DNA of 64,000 bases, taken from contig JBFIHA010000001.1 in assembly GCA_041602035.1 (NCBI GenBank), positions 62,001 through 126,000 on the forward strand, written 5' to 3'. A program made the position numbers and the translations under genes. This DNA is from JAOTVV01 sp041602035. Its GTDB lineage: Bacteria > Gemmatimonadota > Gemmatimonadetes > Gemmatimonadales > GWC2-71-9. Of the stretch, positions 61,417-64,000 are shown in pieces. The notes below the pieces were generated by a model. That model did no database searches and was not told the origin of the DNA. It saw only the letters and a list, made by a program, of their open reading frames with translations. The number at the start of each line of letters is the position of its first letter. Positions within the stretch are counted from its first letter, which is position 1.

Positions 61417-62727
61417 CTGAAGCTCTCGCAGCGTTCCATCTTCGTGTTCTGGGTCCCGCTGGCTGCCACTTGGCTCATGATGGCGGCGGAGGGGCCATTC
61501 CTCGCGGCGATCATCGCCCGCTTAGTGGATCCCACCTTCAACCTCGCGGCTCATGGTGTCGCGTACGCCTTCGCGCTGCTGGTCGAGGCGCCCGTCATCA
61601 TGATCATGAGTGCCTCCACCGCGTTGGCGGAAGACGCACACAGCTTTCGGCGTCTCCGCGCGTTCACCTATGTGCTCAACGCCGCCGTGACGGTGGCCAT
61701 GCTGACGCTGCTCGTCCCGCCGGTGTTCCGCATCGTCATGCTGGACCTGATCGCGATTCCCGGCGACGTGGCGGACCTCACGTATGTGGCGCTCTGGCTG
61801 CTTCTGCCCTGGCCTGGGGCGATCGGCTACCGCCGGTTCTATCAGGGGCTCCTGATCCGCGGCGGGCGCACCCGTCTCGTCGCCTATGGCACTGTGCTCC
61901 GACTCACGACCATGGCGACCACGGCGCTCATGCTCTACGTGACGATCGCGCCCCCGGGAGCGTGGGTCGGGGCCGCGGCCCTGGCCGCCGGCGTGTCGGC
62001 AGAGGCCGTCGCCAGCCGGATCATGGCGCGCGCCACCGTGCGCGAGCTCCTGGGGAGCGACAGTGAAGCCGGAAGAGCGCTGAGCTACGGCAAGATTGCT
62101 CGGTTCTACTACCCCCTCGCGCTCACGTCGCTCATCGGACTGGCGGTGCAGCCGATGGTCACGTTCTTCATGGGGCGGGCGCCGGCGCCACTCGAGTCGC
62201 TCGCCGTGTTTCCCGTCGTGGTGGCGCTGTCGTTCATCTTCCGGGCGATGGGCTTGAGCTTCCAGGAGGTGGCGATTGCCCTGATGGGGAACCGCTACGA
62301 GCACGTGCGCGCGCTGTGGCGGTTCGCGCTCTCGCTCGGGATCGCGGCGTCGGTGGTGCTCGCGCTGGTGGCCCTGACCCCGCTCTCACGCTTCTGGTAC
62401 GAGACCGTGTCCGGTCTCGCGCCCGAGTTGGCGCGGTTTGCGATCCTGCCCACGATCATCATCATTCCCATTCCCCTGCTGTCGGTCATCCTCTCGTTCC
62501 AGCGCGCCATCCTGATGGTGGGACACACCACGCGGCCGGTCACGTGGGCGACCGCAATCGAAGTCGGCGGCATCGCGGTGCTGTTTCCGCTGTTGGGGTG
62601 GAAGCTCGGTGTGGTGGGCGTCACCGCAGCGACGATCGCGTTCGTGGTGGGGCGGATGGCAGGAAACGTGTACTTGGCGAGGCCGTGTGTGAGGGAGGTC
62701 AGATTGGGGGAGGGAGAGACGGGATAG
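61417..62727 (+). CDS. MATE/ANKH-like multi-pass membrane transporter
   Basis: About 436 residues with around twelve helices. The start FVFWVPLAATWLMMAAEGPFLAA (read across 61441-61509) and LLPWPGAIGYRRFYQG in the middle resemble MOP-superfamily proteins related to MATE exporters and to the eukaryotic ANKH protein. The substrate is unknown. GTG 61444 has no ribosome site, and its upstream codons KLSQRSI continue the amphipathic N-terminus. GGAG at 61405-61408 is eight bases before CTG 61417, with an in-frame stop at 61387. I therefore propose a CTG start. The 3' end runs into a degenerate heptamer array. Confidence 0.6.
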   Translation: MKLSQRSIFVFWVPLAATWLMMAAEGPFLAAIIARLVDPTFNLAAHGVAYAFALLVEAPVIMIMSASTALAEDAHSFRRLRAFTYVLNAAVTVAMLTLLVPPVFRIVMLDLIAIPGDVADLTYVALWLLLPWPGAIGYRRFYQGLLIRGGRTRLVAYGTVLRLTTMATTALMLYVTIAPPGAWVGAAALAAGVSAEAVASRIMARATVRELLGSDSEAGRALSYGKIARFYYPLALTSLIGLAVQPMVTFFMGRAPAPLESLAVFPVVVALSFIFRAMGLSFQEVAIALMGNRYEHVRALWRFALSLGIAASVVLALVALTPLSRFWYETVSGLAPELARFAILPTIIIIPIPLLSVILSFQRAILMVGHTTRPVTWATAIEVGGIAVLFPLLGWKLGVVGVTAATIAFVVGRMAGNVYLARPCVREVRLGEGETG

Positions 62728-62747
62728 GGGGACCGGGAAGTGGGGAG
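62706..62747 (+). repeat. Degenerate CGGGAAG-type heptamer array across a gene end
   Basis: Six 7-bp units (GGGGGAG, GGAGAGA, CGGGATA, GGGGGAC, CGGGAAG, TGGGGAG) start in the last codons of the MATE-like gene and include its TAG stop. Same orientation relative to the gene as the other heptamer arrays. Confidence 0.5.
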
Positions 62748-62842
62748 CGTTGGGCGTTCGTGGTCGGGGGCGTCTTGCGCGGCGGACCGGCGCTCACAAT
62801 GTTTGCGCGTTCCCCTCACGTCCTCTCTGGAGGTGCATCCGT

Positions 62843-63412
62843 ATGGCCGCCCAAATGGTTCTCCGCGCCGCGTGTGCGGCGGCAGTCATCGCCGTTGGTC
62901 TGCCCGCCGTGGCCAAGGCCCAGCTGGCCCAGCCTGCGTTCGATCAGTCGTCTGTGTTCATGGTGGCGTTGGGGGAGTCGGCGCCGGACGCCACGGCCGT
63001 CGTGCAACAGCGTGGTGAGAAGAGCCCCTGGCTGGCCGGCATTCTCAGTTTCTTCCTGCCATACGGCACGGGGTCCTTCTACGCCGGCCACAACGGGCAC
63101 GGCATCCGGCATCTCGTGATCGGGGGGGTCACCGCCATCGGCATGGGCGTGAGCCTGCTGGAGGCATGCATCGACGGCTTCTCCGTGTGCGACAAAGACG
63201 GCACCGCGTACGCTGTTGGGGGGGTGTTCGCGCTCGGGTGGGTGGCGAACTGGGTATGGGGCACGATCACGGCGGTGAGTGATGCCAACGCGTACAACCG
63301 GGGCTCGACTGGCGCGAGTCTCCAGCCGGGGCTTCTGGTGCTCGTGCCGGCGCCCGGCGCCGTGGGGGTATCGCCGGCCGTGGGTCTGCAGATCGGTCGG
63401 GTGACGTTCTAG
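62843..63412 (+). CDS. Exported TM2-like membrane protein
   Basis: 189 residues from ATG 62843 (GGAGG upstream). The N-terminus (hydrophobic 7-24, AKAQLAQ) looks like a signal peptide. After a Gln/Asp-rich linker comes WLAGILSFFLPYGTGSFYAG, the hallmark of the TM2 domain (two helices linked by a short turn), then LVIGGVTAIGMGVSLL and further helices. TM2 proteins are small membrane proteins of unknown biochemical role, often tied to stress or envelope. A beta-type ending GVSPAVGLQIGRVTF, with a terminal Phe, would also suit an outer-membrane barrel, so localisation is uncertain. Confidence 0.6.
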   Translation: MAAQMVLRAACAAAVIAVGLPAVAKAQLAQPAFDQSSVFMVALGESAPDATAVVQQRGEKSPWLAGILSFFLPYGTGSFYAGHNGHGIRHLVIGGVTAIGMGVSLLEACIDGFSVCDKDGTAYAVGGVFALGWVANWVWGTITAVSDANAYNRGSTGASLQPGLLVLVPAPGAVGVSPAVGLQIGRVTF

Positions 63413-63536
63413 TACGAGTCGACAACGCAGTCCGTCCTGGGGCCCCGTGCTGCTCGTGCGCGGGGCTCCTGGCGTTGAAGCCCGACGTGGTGTCGGAGTT
63501 GACACGGGCCGTGCATGCGTCCCCTTTGAGAACGTG

Positions 63537-64000
63537 ATGCTTCCCCTGCTCGTGGCCTGTTGTCTCACCAATCTCGCCGACGTGCAGCCCGGTCCGGGGC
63601 TTCCCGACGGTTGGGACCTCCGGCGGGCGCGCGGCCGTCCAGCTCCGGTGTACGCCGTGACGGACGAGGCCGCCCTCCACGTCGAAGGGGCTGGCGCGGT
63701 CGGCTACGCGGTGTTCGAGCTGCCCGAACGACTGCCTCCGGCAACCGGCGTACTCACGTGGCGCTGGCGGACGGCCACGGCGCTTCCCGGTGCCGACCTT
63801 CGGGATCGACGGCGCGACGACAGCCCCGTACGTGTGCTCGTCGTGTTCCGCGACCGCCGCACGCTGTTCTACACGTGGGCCGGCGCCGAACGCGTGGACG
63901 AATGGTTTGCGAGCTGGACCGGGTCGTCCCGGATCGTGTGGGTGCTGCGCACCGCGAACGACGCGGACGGCACCTGGCATGCCGAACGGCGTGATCCGTT
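63537..64000 (+). CDS. DUF3047-like exported protein, cut by the window edge
   Basis: 155 codons are visible before the right edge. A short hydrophobic N-terminus (LLVACCLTNLA) may be a signal peptide or lipoprotein leader. The segments LTWRWRTATALPGADLRDR, RDDSPVRVLVVF and LFYTWAG match the DUF3047 pattern, a family of secreted beta-sandwich proteins of unknown function. ATG 63537 and GTG 63534 are adjacent possible starts. A TTGACA lies at 63499-63504, but its -10 partner is poor. Confidence 0.6.
   Translation, partial: MLPLLVACCLTNLADVQPGPGLPDGWDLRRARGRPAPVYAVTDEAALHVEGAGAVGYAVFELPERLPPATGVLTWRWRTATALPGADLRDRRRDDSPVRVLVVFRDRRTLFYTWAGAERVDEWFASWTGSSRIVWVLRTANDADGTWHAERRDP

Overview
The window is visibly GC-rich, gene-dense bacterial DNA. 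The diderm gene content includes lipoproteins, Tat- and Sec-exported enzymes, an outer-membrane barrel and a LolCDE-like ABC exporter. Together with paralogous secreted proteins of unknown function, this resembles Gemmatimonadota more than any other phylum I know. That placement is inference: no rRNA, tRNA or other marker lies in the window. I saw no insertion sequence, phage gene, CRISPR array or tRNA, so this reads as chromosomal backbone with some accessory clusters.

Layout. 1-6.8 kb: the N-terminal 1112 codons of a giant NdvB/ChvB-type cyclic beta-1,2-glucan synthase (cut by the left edge), a two-RCK potassium channel, and a DRG/TGS-like GTPase with a small membrane protein. 7-10.2 kb: a permease-permease-ATPase ABC exporter. 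10.4-15.7 kb: an isoprenylcysteine methyltransferase-like membrane protein, a serine hydrolase, an ATP-grasp ligase, a small secreted protein, a possible small RNA or attenuator, and an SDR. 15.7-18.6 kb: a two-component system next to a spondin-domain lipoprotein. 18.9-24 kb: an M23 lipoprotein, two methyltransferase-like proteins with signal peptides, an amino-acid permease and a secreted duplicated-domain protein. 24.1-30.1 kb: a zinc-ribbon protein, NagB, a secreted putative glycosidase, PPK2 and a sodium:solute symporter.

30.2-39.7 kb holds the most interesting functional block. An S10 peptidase is followed by a Tat-type TIM-barrel sugar epimerase, an ApbE flavin transferase, a DoxX membrane protein, a Tat-exported Gfo/Idh/MocA oxidoreductase, an NupG-like MFS importer, a cytoplasmic Gfo/Idh/MocA oxidoreductase and an exported DUF1080 (3-keto-disaccharide hydrolase) protein. 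I read this as a periplasmic 3-keto-glycoside pathway, possibly wired to the membrane quinone pool. 39.8-48.8 kb: a tandem-repeat secreted protein, an outer-membrane barrel, an amidohydrolase lipoprotein, MgtE, a GAF-GGDEF cyclase, a metallo-beta-lactamase-fold enzyme and two lipoproteins. 48.9-52.8 kb: a CaiB-family CoA transferase, a thiolase and an aminotransferase. 53-64 kb: a cytidylate-kinase-like/BON fusion, a DEAD-box helicase, topoisomerase IB coupled to an M28 peptidase, a TPR/membrane protein with a divergent PP2C phosphatase and single-domain response regulator, a MATE/ANKH-like transporter, a TM2-like protein and a partial DUF3047 protein.

Overlaying the genes is a dispersed set of short tandem arrays with 7- and 8-bp units (AGGCGGTT, CGATCCGA and CGGGAAG families). 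They sit directly at gene ends or directly before start codons, with consistent orientation, and in places supply the last codons of a gene. No annotated feature explains them.
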